From the NCBI GenBank assembly GCA_964438865.1, contig CAYTMI010000016.1:1-64000 (forward strand): a DNA stretch of 64,000 bases, read 5' to 3'. Below, in pieces: positions 23,851 to 31,993 of this stretch. Made by a program: the position numbers and the translations under genes. The notes beneath the pieces are model-generated. The model was given only the letters and a program-made list of their open reading frames with translations, searched no databases and had not been told where the DNA came from. The stretch is from G016234445 sp964438865 (GTDB taxonomy: Bacteria; Chloroflexota; Dehalococcoidia; Tepidiformales; Tepidiformaceae). Position 1 is the first letter of the stretch; every line of letters starts with the position of its first letter.

Positions 23851-24136
23851 GATCTGCGAACTCCTGTGCTTCGGGGCCTGCGTGGGCCCCCGGTTTCCCG
23901 CGAGAGGAAGTGGCTGTCCTGGTTCGACCCCGGTCTGCCCCGCCTGCTCGCGCCGGTTGGGCCGGTGCGGCGCGGACGGCCAGTGCCCCCGCGGCCATAT
24001 GCCGGGGAGTCTCGCACGTCCTTGGGAGGTCAGAAGGGGGAAGTGTTGGTAGCCAGCTTCGCCTGCGGGGGGGATGAACTGATTCCACCCGCCGGGGTGT
24101 TCGCTCTCACCCTACCACACTGGCGGGGCAGCCGGG

Positions 24137-25252
24137 TTAAGTCGCCGCCGCGGCTGCTTCGTAGGCAGCGCGAAGCCGTGGAAAGACGGCCGCCGGGGTG
24201 TAGAGGGCGGCGCGCGTAAGTCCCAACCGGCGGAGGTCTGCCTGCCGCGCCGGGTCGTCGATGACGCTGGCCAGGGCCTCGGCGAAGGGCCGCACGACCC
24301 CCGGGGTGCCGGGCATCGTTTCGCCGCCGAGGGGGACGACGATGGCGGCATCGGCCGCGACTTCCGGCAGGGCCCCGCCGTCGGTGGAAACAACCGGGAG
24401 TCCGGCCGCCATCGCTTCGATCAGGGGCATCCCGAACCCTTCGCAGAGGCTGGGCTGTGCGAGCACCGTACAGGCGTTGTAGGCGTGGACCAGGGTTTCC
24501 CGGCTGACCGTACCCAGTTCGGTGACCCGCCCGGCGACGCCGAGTCTTGCCGCCAGTGCGCGCTGGGCGCGGGTGAGCGGCGCCCCCACCCGCACAAGGT
24601 TGGCCCCGCGCAACGGCGGTTCGGCGAGCGCGGCCAGCAGGAGTTCGAGGTTCTTGTAGGCGGCGGAGGCGCCGATGCTGAACACCCGGGGCGACGGCGG
24701 GAGGCGGATTCCCTGTGATGCCAGCCAGGCTTCGCTGCCTTCGCAGGGGCGGAGGTCTTCGCCCACCATCACTGGCACGACGGAGACGCGGTTGGGGTCT
24801 AAACCGAATCGGGCGACCACGTCGCGCTTCGATGCCTCGGAGACGGCGATGATGTGGGCCGCACGCCGCATCCCTGCGATTGGCTCGCGCAGGAGCCACC
24901 GCTGCAGGTAGCCCTTGGAGGCCGCTTGGAGCGTGAAGATCATGACGTCGTGGCAGGTGACGACGACCGGGGTGCCGGGGAAGCGCCGGGCGTGATGACC
25001 GAGCCCATGGTCGGTGAGGTGGACCACGTCGAAGCCGGTCGCTGCGGCGGCGCCGGGCGGGGTCTCGTGACGGAGACGCTCGACGAGGGGGCCTACGATC
25101 GGCGGCCGCCACCACGGCGCGGCGGTGGGCTCGATGGTGACGCCGTCCGTCCCCGAGAGCCCGACGATGGCGCGGGTGTAGTTGGTGATGCTGTGCCAGT
25201 CCCCGTGGGGGTAGGGGCCAACGACTAGGACGCGGTGCACCCGTGCGGTCAT
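24137..25252 (-). CDS. Glycosyltransferase family 4 (GT-B fold)
   Basis: A 371-residue GT-B transferase: N-terminal LVVGPYPHGDWHSITNY, DVVHLTDHGLGHHARRF, VVVTCHDVMIF and IAVSEASKRDVVARFGLD. The nucleotide-sugar half has the GT4 motif PSLCEGFGMPLIEAMAAGLPVV (E-x7-E, ~285-305). Donor and acceptor are unknown; glycolipid or exopolysaccharide synthesis is likely. TACCAT lies 6 nt before the start (ATG 25252), facing the TACGAT of the divergent kinase-like gene 80 bp away. The 286 bp between this gene and the desaturase (23851-24136) contain no gene I can support. Confidence 0.9.
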   Translation of the reverse strand: MTARVHRVLVVGPYPHGDWHSITNYTRAIVGLSGTDGVTIEPTAAPWWRPPIVGPLVERLRHETPPGAAAATGFDVVHLTDHGLGHHARRFPGTPVVVTCHDVMIFTLQAASKGYLQRWLLREPIAGMRRAAHIIAVSEASKRDVVARFGLDPNRVSVVPVMVGEDLRPCEGSEAWLASQGIRLPPSPRVFSIGASAAYKNLELLLAALAEPPLRGANLVRVGAPLTRAQRALAARLGVAGRVTELGTVSRETLVHAYNACTVLAQPSLCEGFGMPLIEAMAAGLPVVSTDGGALPEVAADAAIVVPLGGETMPGTPGVVRPFAEALASVIDDPARQADLRRLGLTRAALYTPAAVFPRLRAAYEAAAAAT

Positions 25253-25344
25253 CAGGGGATGGTAGAGGTCGGCGTCCGGGGGGAAAAGGCCGCCGCCGCC
25301 GCCGGGAATGCACCGGATGACGAGCCCGCGTACGATCGCGCTTC

Positions 25345-26190
25345 ATGGCGAAGCGGAAGACGATCGGCGAGTCGGTGTCTCCCGGGCTGCGGCGGGAGCT
25401 GGCCGAGGCCGGGTTTGGCCGCGGCCGTTGGCGAAGTGCCGGTGAAGGATGGGAAGCGGTGTGCTTCCGGATCGAAGCGAACGACGGGCGCCGCCTTGTC
25501 CTGAAGGTTGCGCGCGAGGGGCCTCCCGGGACGTCGGTCCCGATCGCGGTCGAGGCGGAGGCGCTAAGGGCGTTCGGGGCCGCGCTTGACCCCGCCGGGC
25601 CCGTGCATGCGCCGGCCGTGCTCCGGGTCTTCCGCGAATTCGATGCCTACCTCATGGAAGCGGTGCCCGGGCGAGTCCTCCACGCATGTCTCCTTCGGGC
25701 CAGGCTTCCAAGACGATGGGACGGCCTCCTCGTCGCCCGGCTGGTCGATGGCCTCGCCACCTACTACGCGGCGTGTGGGGAACCCTTCGGCGACTTTCAG
25801 CCCGGGAATCTCTTCGTCTCCGCGGGGGTGGAACCGTGGTTTGTCGACCCGGTCGCCCGGGACCCCGCGATGTTGATGCTTGCCCAGGCAGGAACGTTCG
25901 CCCCCGGCGCCGTGGACGTGGGAATGTTCGTGTTCAAGGCCGTTTCGCGGATACCGCGGCCGGCGGCGGCGACCCCGTGGGCGGTCTGGCGGTTGCTCCG
26001 GCTCACCCGGAAACTCGTCGAAGAAGCGGCCGCCCGGTTCGCGCCCGGGGACCAGCGCGGATTCGAAGCCGCCGTGTGCGAAGTGGCGCTCGCCCACCTC
26101 GCCGTGCTCGCGGCTCAGCCGTGGCCGCGGGACCATGCTGCCGCCTTCGCCGGGCGGAAGCTCCTCCGCGTCGTCTTACCGGGCGCCTGA
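25345..26190 (+). CDS. Phosphotransferase/kinase-like protein (aminoglycoside-kinase fold, atypical)
   Basis: A 281-residue protein with a kinase-like fold. VCFRIEANDGRRLVLKVAREG is the beta-strand pair with the ATP-binding lysine (~50), YLMEAVPGRVLH the hinge, and FGDFQPGNLFVSAGVEPWFVDP the catalytic and metal segment (~148-169). The catalytic loop reads GDFQPGN where aminoglycoside-type kinases usually have HGDxxxxN, so the preceding His is absent, as in some sugar and lipopolysaccharide kinases. TACGAT (25331-25336) lies 8 nt before the ATG. It is divergent from the glycosyltransferase and overlaps the GMC gene tail-to-tail by 15 nt. Substrate unknown. Confidence 0.65.
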   Translation: MAKRKTIGESVSPGLRRELAEAGFGRGRWRSAGEGWEAVCFRIEANDGRRLVLKVAREGPPGTSVPIAVEAEALRAFGAALDPAGPVHAPAVLRVFREFDAYLMEAVPGRVLHACLLRARLPRRWDGLLVARLVDGLATYYAACGEPFGDFQPGNLFVSAGVEPWFVDPVARDPAMLMLAQAGTFAPGAVDVGMFVFKAVSRIPRPAAATPWAVWRLLRLTRKLVEEAAARFAPGDQRGFEAAVCEVALAHLAVLAAQPWPRDHAAAFAGRKLLRVVLPGA

Positions 26191-27759
26191 GAGCCCGGCA
26201 AGGTGGTCGGCCAGCCGGATGGCCAGCGCGACAAGCGTGAGGGTCACGGTCGTCGCCCCGCCGGTAGGCATGACCGAACTCCCGGCGACGAAGAGGTTCT
26301 CGGTGCTGTGGACACGGCAGTCAGGGTCGACAACGCCCTCGCTCGGGCTGACGTGCATCCGCGTGGTGCCGATGTGGTGCCAGCACCCGACCGGGGTCGG
26401 TGGTGGGGAACTGTCGCCCCAGAGATTTGTGACCTGCCCGAGCCCGGCGGCGGCGAACTGGTCAGCGAGGATCTCCTGGGTGCGGCGAAGGCTGCGGTAG
26501 TCGAGTTCCCCCAGCCGCCAGTGGAGCCGCGCCCGGCGCAGGCCGAACGCGTCGCGAGCGCGGTCGAGAGTCACGCGGCTCTCAGGATTGGGGGCCTGCT
26601 CGGCCGTGGTTACCAGCCCCACAACGGCAGGCTCGCCGCGACGAAGGGCCTTGCGGCCGATTGCTCGCGCCACGTCGGGGAGCCCGCGGACGACGTTGGC
26701 GGCGTGTCCGCGGAAGTGCCCGGTCCCGCGTCCCATGCGGGCGCCTTCCAACAACTCCGCGAACGAACGCACGCCCGGTGAGGTGAAGAGCGCTTGCCGC
26801 GGGAGGAAGGTGGTGATGCTGTTCAGCAGCCCCTGTTCCCGGATGACCCCGTCGTTGAGCCGCAGCGCGCCGAGGACGAAGGTGCCGCCAGCCTGGTGCC
26901 GTTGATAGAAGCCCAGCCGGCCCGCCAGTCCCGGGTCGGGAGGGTGGAGGGTGCCGGAGTCGAACTGGACGTGCTCCATGAAGGTGCGGCCGACGAGGCC
27001 ATGTTCGTTGCCGACCCGGGAGTTGAGGAGCAATCGCGCGTTTTCGATCCCGCCGCCGGCAAGGATGAAGTACTTCGCGCGGACGCTGAACCTGGCGCCG
27101 CCCGGGACGGCCACCTGCAGGCTCCGAATCCGCAGCGGCCCGCCCTCGGCATCGAAACCGACGGCGGTCGCGTTGAGGATGAGGTCCACGTTCGGCGCGT
27201 CACGGAGTTCGGCGAAGCGGTCGAGGAACGAGCTGGCGGGAGCCATCAGGCAGGCCACGGTTTCGGCCATCCCGCCCGGCAGGTCGAGCAGCGGCGTGGA
27301 ATCGGGGTCTGAGAGGCGCGCCGGGTCGTAGGTGGGGCCTGGGATCCCGGCGGCGGCATGGGCGCGGTCGTAGTAGGGCGCCAGGTGCCGGGCGTCGAAG
27401 GGCCAGCCGCTCCCGGGGACTTGCGGCCGCTCTTCGAAGTCGAGCGCGTCGAGGGGGCGGCAGCGAAGACCGCCATCGACCGACCAGCCGCGCTTCGGCT
27501 TGAGCCAGTGATGGGAGGTGCCCCCGAAAGCGCGGGTGTGGGCGCGGAAGAGGGGATTGTAGGGGGCGCCGGTGTTCTTGCCTCGGAAGTGGAGCTGGTT
27601 GCGGATGCTCCAGTGGAGGCCGCCGCTTTCGAGGAGGCAGACGCGGAGGCCGCGCCCCGCGAGTTCGACGGCGAGCGTGATCCCCGCCGGCCCGGCGCCA
27701 GCCACGCAGACATCGGCCTCGCGGACGCTCGCGGCGAGTTCGCGGCCGTCACTCAACAT
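26176..27759 (-). CDS. GMC-family FAD oxidoreductase
   Basis: A 527-residue flavoprotein of the glucose-methanol-choline family. The FAD Rossmann motif is VAGAGPAGITLAVELAGRG (~20-38). The middle contains KYFILAGGGIENARLLL, and the C-terminal domain carries HHIGTTRMHVSPSEGVVDPDC with the catalytic His region, followed by NLFVAGSSVMPTGGATTVTLT. The length fits bacterial GMC members acting on sugars, alcohols or lipids. It shares its 3' end with the kinase-like gene. The methyltransferase on the same strand begins upstream but with an 84-nt gap, so co-transcription is uncertain. Confidence 0.92.
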   Translation of the reverse strand: MLSDGRELAASVREADVCVAGAGPAGITLAVELAGRGLRVCLLESGGLHWSIRNQLHFRGKNTGAPYNPLFRAHTRAFGGTSHHWLKPKRGWSVDGGLRCRPLDALDFEERPQVPGSGWPFDARHLAPYYDRAHAAAGIPGPTYDPARLSDPDSTPLLDLPGGMAETVACLMAPASSFLDRFAELRDAPNVDLILNATAVGFDAEGGPLRIRSLQVAVPGGARFSVRAKYFILAGGGIENARLLLNSRVGNEHGLVGRTFMEHVQFDSGTLHPPDPGLAGRLGFYQRHQAGGTFVLGALRLNDGVIREQGLLNSITTFLPRQALFTSPGVRSFAELLEGARMGRGTGHFRGHAANVVRGLPDVARAIGRKALRRGEPAVVGLVTTAEQAPNPESRVTLDRARDAFGLRRARLHWRLGELDYRSLRRTQEILADQFAAAGLGQVTNLWGDSSPPPTPVGCWHHIGTTRMHVSPSEGVVDPDCRVHSTENLFVAGSSVMPTGGATTVTLTLVALAIRLADHLAGLSGAR

Positions 27760-27843
27760 CGCGGGGATAGCCCGCTGTCGCCGTGTTCGCTCATGACCGT
27801 TAGCGTCGGTCTTACGGCCCGGGGAGTCCAGAGGCCGCTTCGG

Positions 27844-28608
27844 TTACGGCGCCGTGCAGGTGAGCCACCACGTCCGGTGAAGGACGGCGAGTGGGTCGGC
27901 GGGGAATTCGCGGGCGAGGAGCGCGGCGTGCTCTGCGTCGAAGGCTGCGACGGCGGCCGGGGGGAGGCTGGCCGAAATCCCAGCGCTCGCCCGGACGCGC
28001 CCCCGCCAGTCTTCATGGCTGTAGGGGGCATCGAAGTCGAAGGAACGCGTTTCGACGTTGTGGAAGCCGGCCGGGATCACGTCTCCCGGCCAGTCGGGAT
28101 GGAAGCCGTTTCCGCCGCCCATCCTCCATGCCGGGTTGTGCTTCTCAATGAGCCGTTCGGTGGCGAAGGCGACGTTGCCGGGCAGTGGGATCCAGTCGAA
28201 GTGGCAGATCACGAGGCGGCCGCCGGGGGCAAGGAGGCGCCGAACCTCGGCCGCCGCCGCGGGACGGTCGAACCAGTGCCAGCATTGCCCGGCCGTGACC
28301 ACGTCGAAGGAGTGAGCCGGGAGGCCCGTGTCTTCGGCCCTGGCGGCGAAGTAGCGGACACGCACGCCCGCGGCTTCGTCGAGCTTCGCCGCTGCCTCGA
28401 TCTGGGCCTCGGCTGGGTCGACCGCGGTCACCTCGCAGCCGCGGAGGGCGAAACTGCGGCCGACGGTGCCGGTCCCGGTACCGAGGTCGAGCAGGCGCTG
28501 CCCCGGGAGGCCGACCCCGTCCTCGGCGAGGAGGTCGTACATGCGCCCGGGAAAGCCGGCGCGGTGGCGGGCGTAGTCAGAGGCGGTTTTGCCGAAGTCG
28601 ATCTTCAC
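27844..28608 (-). CDS. Class I SAM-dependent methyltransferase
   Basis: A 254-residue protein beginning VKIDFGKTASDYARHRAGFP, as in many small-molecule methyltransferases. Motif I is LLDLGTGTGTVGRSFA (~44-60), then VTAVDPAEAQIEAA and DVVTAGQCWHWFD. GTG 28608 is supported by GAGGAA 5 nt upstream. An operator with two TTGTATACAA-type palindromes lies 30-56 nt upstream (28638-28664), so expression is probably controlled by a GntR- or similar-type regulator. Substrate unknown. Confidence 0.9.
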   Translation of the reverse strand: MKIDFGKTASDYARHRAGFPGRMYDLLAEDGVGLPGQRLLDLGTGTGTVGRSFALRGCEVTAVDPAEAQIEAAAKLDEAAGVRVRYFAARAEDTGLPAHSFDVVTAGQCWHWFDRPAAAAEVRRLLAPGGRLVICHFDWIPLPGNVAFATERLIEKHNPAWRMGGGNGFHPDWPGDVIPAGFHNVETRSFDFDAPYSHEDWRGRVRASAGISASLPPAAVAAFDAEHAALLAREFPADPLAVLHRTWWLTCTAP

Positions 28609-28637
28609 GGGATTCCTCAAATGGGTGTTGAGGATGA

Positions 28638-28664
28638 TTGTATACAAATAAGAAGTGTATACAA
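28638..28664 (-). promoter_or_regulatory. Double palindromic operator and promoter upstream of the methyltransferase
   Basis: TTGTATACAA (28638-28647) and GTGTATACAA (28655-28664) are two copies of the palindrome TGTATACA spaced 17 bp, in an AT-rich island unlike the surrounding DNA. On the minus strand TTGTAT, 16 nt and TACAAT can serve as -35 and -10 inside the repeats. The half-site pattern fits GntR-type regulators (TNGT...ACNA). Confidence 0.65.
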
Positions 28665-28685
28665 CCGTGGGTGCGTGAATGCGTC

Positions 28686-29630
28686 CTAGCCCGCCTCGCC
28701 CGTCAAGAACCGCCGCGGGACTTCCCGCAGCATCAGGTCGATGTCCCTCTCGGAGACGCCCGCCTTTCGCAGCGCGGGAACCGCCACGCTGCTGACGAAC
28801 AGGTACCGCGTTGGCCCCGATGGCGGTTGGGGCGTGCTCCCCGCGAGCACCGGCGCCGGCGCGTAGTCGTGGCCAAGCATCAACTTCGCCGCCCAGCCGC
28901 GATCGACCAGCGCCTTCACGGTTTCGTTGCGCTGGTCCCAGTTCGGGCGGCCGGGGCTGCCGGGATAGCGGTCCATCGAAAGGTAGACGCCGGTCTTGAG
29001 GAGCGATTCGAGGTAGCCAATGTCGGTCGTGTCGGCGCTGTGGCCGATGGCGATGCGGTCCATCGGAGCGCCCTCCTGGGCGAAGATCTCCACCTGCCGC
29101 CGGCCGACCTGTTCCGGCGCCCAGTGATGGGTGCTGATCGGGCAGCCGGTGCGCTTCAGGGCGCGGGCAGCCCCGCGGAGGATGCGTTCGCCTTCGGGGG
29201 TGACGCCGCCCACGTCGTTCGCGACCTTGATCGCGCCCGCCTTGATGCTCGTGGTGCCGATCCCGGTCGTGATTTCGTGGACGAAGATGTCGGCGATGTT
29301 GTCGAGGTCGCGCGCCCAGAACGAGCGGGGGATGTCCCGCCAGATCCCGGTCGCCGCGACGATGTTCATCCCCGACTCGCGGGAAACGTCGCGGACGAAC
29401 TCGACGTCGCGCCCGAGGTCGGGGGTCGTCAGGTCGATGATGGTGTCGACGCCGCCGGCCTTCGCTTCGCGCAGTTCGCGGACGGCGTTGGCGCGGGTGG
29501 CGGGCCAGTCGAACCGCCAGGGGTAGTGGTGGTTGTCTTCGCCCATCCCGACAATGACGTGTTCGTGGCTGAGCGTGACGCCGAGGTTCGACGCATCGAT
29601 AGGGCCGAGGACGGTTTCGATCGTGGCCAT
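28686..29630 (-). CDS. Phosphotriesterase-family hydrolase (PLL lactonase-like)
   Basis: A 314-residue amidohydrolase-fold enzyme. Metal ligands are visible: HEHV (H23/H25), the carboxylated lysine in SIKAGAIKVA (~150), then STHHW, IGHSADT and LGHDYAP with the catalytic Asp (~260). This is the order in phosphotriesterase-like lactonases, which usually hydrolyse lactones with weak organophosphate activity. The family is promiscuous, so the natural substrate is unknown. The PPOX flavoenzyme ends 6 nt upstream of its start, so the two form an operon. Confidence 0.92.
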   Translation of the reverse strand: MATIETVLGPIDASNLGVTLSHEHVIVGMGEDNHHYPWRFDWPATRANAVRELREAKAGGVDTIIDLTTPDLGRDVEFVRDVSRESGMNIVAATGIWRDIPRSFWARDLDNIADIFVHEITTGIGTTSIKAGAIKVANDVGGVTPEGERILRGAARALKRTGCPISTHHWAPEQVGRRQVEIFAQEGAPMDRIAIGHSADTTDIGYLESLLKTGVYLSMDRYPGSPGRPNWDQRNETVKALVDRGWAAKLMLGHDYAPAPVLAGSTPQPPSGPTRYLFVSSVAVPALRKAGVSERDIDLMLREVPRRFLTGEAG

Positions 29631-29636
29631 CGACGC

Positions 29637-30053
29637 TTACCCGCGGTTCGTGACGCCGGAGACGCGCTCGGCAGTCACGCGGATGATGACGCGGCCTTCG
29701 GACCGGAGCCGTTCAAGGAAGCCTTCGGGAGGCGTGAATTCGCTGACGCCACGCATCGCCTTGTTGATGGCGATGTGCCCGGGGACGATGTCACCGGACT
29801 CGAATGTCGCCCGCCCTTCGACGGTGACATACCCGAACGGCGCGCCTTCATCGAGCACGCAGACGGCGATCCGGGGGTCGCGCCGGAGCGACTTCGCCTT
29901 GAGGCGGCTTTCGGTGGTGCTGAAGATGAGGGTGTCGCCCTCCCTCGCGTAGAAGATGACGGAACTGCTGGGCGCGCCGCCCTTGCGGAGGGTGGTGACC
30001 ACGCCCCACTTGTTCTTGTTGATGAAGGCGTCCTGGTCGGGGGTGCCGATCAT
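29637..30053 (-). CDS. PPOX-class (probably F420-dependent) oxidoreductase
   Basis: A 138-residue split-barrel flavin/F420-binding protein: FINKNKWGVVTTLRKGGAPSSSVIFY, LIFSTTESRLKAKSLRRDPRIAVCVLDE and FGYVTVEGRATF. These match the PPOX-class F420-dependent enzymes of high-GC bacteria; RLKAKSLRRDPR is the phosphate-binding strand. ATG 30053 was chosen over an upstream in-frame start because GAGGAG lies 7 nt ahead. The phosphotriesterase gene follows after 6 nt. Confidence 0.88.
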   Translation of the reverse strand: MIGTPDQDAFINKNKWGVVTTLRKGGAPSSSVIFYAREGDTLIFSTTESRLKAKSLRRDPRIAVCVLDEGAPFGYVTVEGRATFESGDIVPGHIAINKAMRGVSEFTPPEGFLERLRSEGRVIIRVTAERVSGVTNRG

Positions 30054-30094
30054 GCGAAGCTCCTCTGGGGAAAGTACGCCGTATAGTACCCGCA

Positions 30095-30550
30095 ATGCTG
30101 AAGTTCGAACTGTCGGCCTCGGTGGTGCTCTTGCGGGGGCCGGAGATGCTCGTGATGAAGCGTGGCGCAGGGAGTTTCTCGGCCGGCGGCTGGTTTCTCC
30201 CCGGCGGCCACCTGGAGGAGGGCGAACGCCCGGCCGAAGCCTGTGCCCGCGAACTCTTCGAAGAGACCGGCATCGGCGTCGACCCCGCCGGGCTCCGGCT
30301 CGTCGACGTGATGAGCTACGAGCACGACGGGGCGATGGCCCACATTCTCATCTACGTGGGCGCCTGCCCGCCGGGGACCGAGCCCGAGATTAACGATGAG
30401 CACGTTGCCGCCCGCTGGATGACGCCCGAAAGCTACATCGGCCGCTTCCTTGACCCCGCGATGCTGCGCGAGCGGGGCGTGCCCGCCGTGGGAGTGGCGC
30501 TCGCCGAGGAAGTGGCGCGGGCAGTGCGGTCGGCCGTCGGCCCGCGCTGA
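30095..30550 (+). CDS. NUDIX hydrolase
   Basis: A 151-residue protein with the complete Nudix box GGHLEEGERPAEACARELFEETGI (residues ~34-57 contain G, E, REL and EE in the canonical spacing; quoted in parts GGHLEEGERPAE and CARELFEETG). It hydrolyses nucleoside diphosphates linked to X, probably for housecleaning. TATAGT (30082-30087) lies 7 nt before ATG 30095 and there is no ribosome site: a clear leaderless-type start. It is divergent from the PPOX gene, with 41 bp between starts. Confidence 0.9.
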   Translation: MLKFELSASVVLLRGPEMLVMKRGAGSFSAGGWFLPGGHLEEGERPAEACARELFEETGIGVDPAGLRLVDVMSYEHDGAMAHILIYVGACPPGTEPEINDEHVAARWMTPESYIGRFLDPAMLRERGVPAVGVALAEEVARAVRSAVGPR

Positions 30551-30560
30551 ACCGCGGCTG

Positions 30561-30839
30561 CTACTCCTCCGGGAACGCCCAGGCGACTTCGATCGCACCG
30601 ACGCTGGCGAGGCCGCGGGTGTAGCGCGGTTCGCGCTTGCGGTTGGCCCGGCCCGCCAGGTAGGCGCTGAGCGCGGGTTCGGCCCCGGCGCCGGCGAAGT
30701 GGACCTTGCCGCAGCAGCAGTGTTCGAACCCGGGAGCGCCGTCCGCCGGGACAGCGGTGGGGACGCAGGGGCAGCCGCAAGTGTAGGTGACGCCTTCGCC
30801 CTTCTCGGTGGCGATGATGTGAAAGTCGGGGTTGGTCAT
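30561..30839 (-). CDS. Cysteine-rich small protein (92 aa), function unknown
   Basis: MTNPDFHIIATEKGEGVTYT is followed by CGCPC (~21-25), then HCCCGKVHF (~41-49): six cysteines and two histidines in a compact region that could bind zinc or a cluster. The second half (YLAGRANRKREPRYTRG) is basic and ends in an acidic AWAFPEE. GGCGGAG precedes ATG 30839. I do not recognise the family. It converges with the NUDIX gene. Confidence 0.7.
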   Translation of the reverse strand: MTNPDFHIIATEKGEGVTYTCGCPCVPTAVPADGAPGFEHCCCGKVHFAGAGAEPALSAYLAGRANRKREPRYTRGLASVGAIEVAWAFPEE

Positions 30840-31069
30840 GGTGTGCTCCGCCTGGGGGATACCGGGAGTGTAGCGCGCGCCCGGCGAACGAACCGCACCG
30901 AACCGCGACTGTGAAGGAGCGCACGATGTGCCGCGCCAGCCCGGAGTGACCCGGGGACGCTGCTCCCTGCCCGGCCGTCGCGGCGCCGCCCCAGCGAGAC
31001 CTCCCCGCCGGCGGTATAGTCCTCGCCAAAGGGTCCCCGATCCCAACCGAAACATGGAGGCCACGCATC

Positions 31070-31861
31070 ATGCAGTTCTGCCGCTACGAAAAGAAAGACC
31101 ACGTCGCCTACGTCACCGTCACCCGCCCGGAGGTGATGAACGCGCTCCACGCGCCGGCCAGCCTCGAACTGAACGAGTGCTGGGATGACTTCGCCGCCGA
31201 CGACGACATGTGGGTCGGCGTGCTCACGGGCGAAGGGGACCGGGCATTCAGCGCCGGGAACGACCTCAAGTACACCGCCGAGCTTTCGCGGATGAAGCCC
31301 GAGGACCGCCCGCTGCAGGGATGGCCGACAGGCGGGTTTGGAGGCCTTACCAGCCGCTTCGACCTCTTCAAGCCGATCATCGCCCGGATGAACGGCTTCG
31401 CCCTCGGCGGCGGCCTGGAGATGGCCCTCGCCTGCGACATCATCGTCGCCGCCGAACACGCCGAACTGGGGCTTCCCGAGCCGCGGCGGGGGCTGATCGC
31501 GGGCGCGCTGGGCGTCCACCGGCTGCCTCGCCAGATCCCCCTGAAGACGGCGATGGGGTTCATGCTCACGGGGCGCCACATCCCGGCGCCGCGCGCCTAC
31601 GAACTGGGGCTCGTAAACGAAGTCGTTCCGCTGGCGAGCCTCGACGAGGCCGTCGGCCGTTGGGTGGCCGACATCGTCCGTTGTGCGCCCCTGAGCGTGC
31701 GCTCGACCAAGGAGTCCACCCTGCGGGGTCTGGCGATGTCGCTCGAAGACGTGGGCAACGCACGGTTCGAATGGGAGACGAAGCGCCGTTCGAGCGCCGA
31801 CTCGGTCGAAGGCCCCCGTGCCTTCGCCGAAAAGCGCGCCCCGAACTGGACCGGACGATAA
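31070..31861 (+). CDS. Enoyl-CoA hydratase/isomerase family protein
   Basis: A 263-residue crotonase-fold protein: VTVTRPEVMNALHA, FSAGNDLKYT (oxyanion region), FALGGGLEMALACDIIVA and ELGLPEPRRGLIAGALGVHRLP. The two crotonase glutamates are present (GLEMA and PEPRRG). It probably hydrates an enoyl-CoA in fatty acid or aromatic degradation; isomerase activity cannot be excluded. TATAGT (31015-31020) gives a leader of ~45 nt carrying GGAGG before ATG 31070, so this gene is a leadered exception in the window. Confidence 0.92.
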   Translation: MQFCRYEKKDHVAYVTVTRPEVMNALHAPASLELNECWDDFAADDDMWVGVLTGEGDRAFSAGNDLKYTAELSRMKPEDRPLQGWPTGGFGGLTSRFDLFKPIIARMNGFALGGGLEMALACDIIVAAEHAELGLPEPRRGLIAGALGVHRLPRQIPLKTAMGFMLTGRHIPAPRAYELGLVNEVVPLASLDEAVGRWVADIVRCAPLSVRSTKESTLRGLAMSLEDVGNARFEWETKRRSSADSVEGPRAFAEKRAPNWTGR

Positions 31862-31993
31862 ACGGCGGGGTGACCGCCCGGGTCCTTCGAAGGTGGCTGC
31901 TGCCCTGCGCGATGGCCGCCTCGAGACGCCGCGCGTGCCGGGACGTGGCGGGGTCAGGGGCCGATTCCTTGCCGGGGCATTTTCAAGTGCCGG

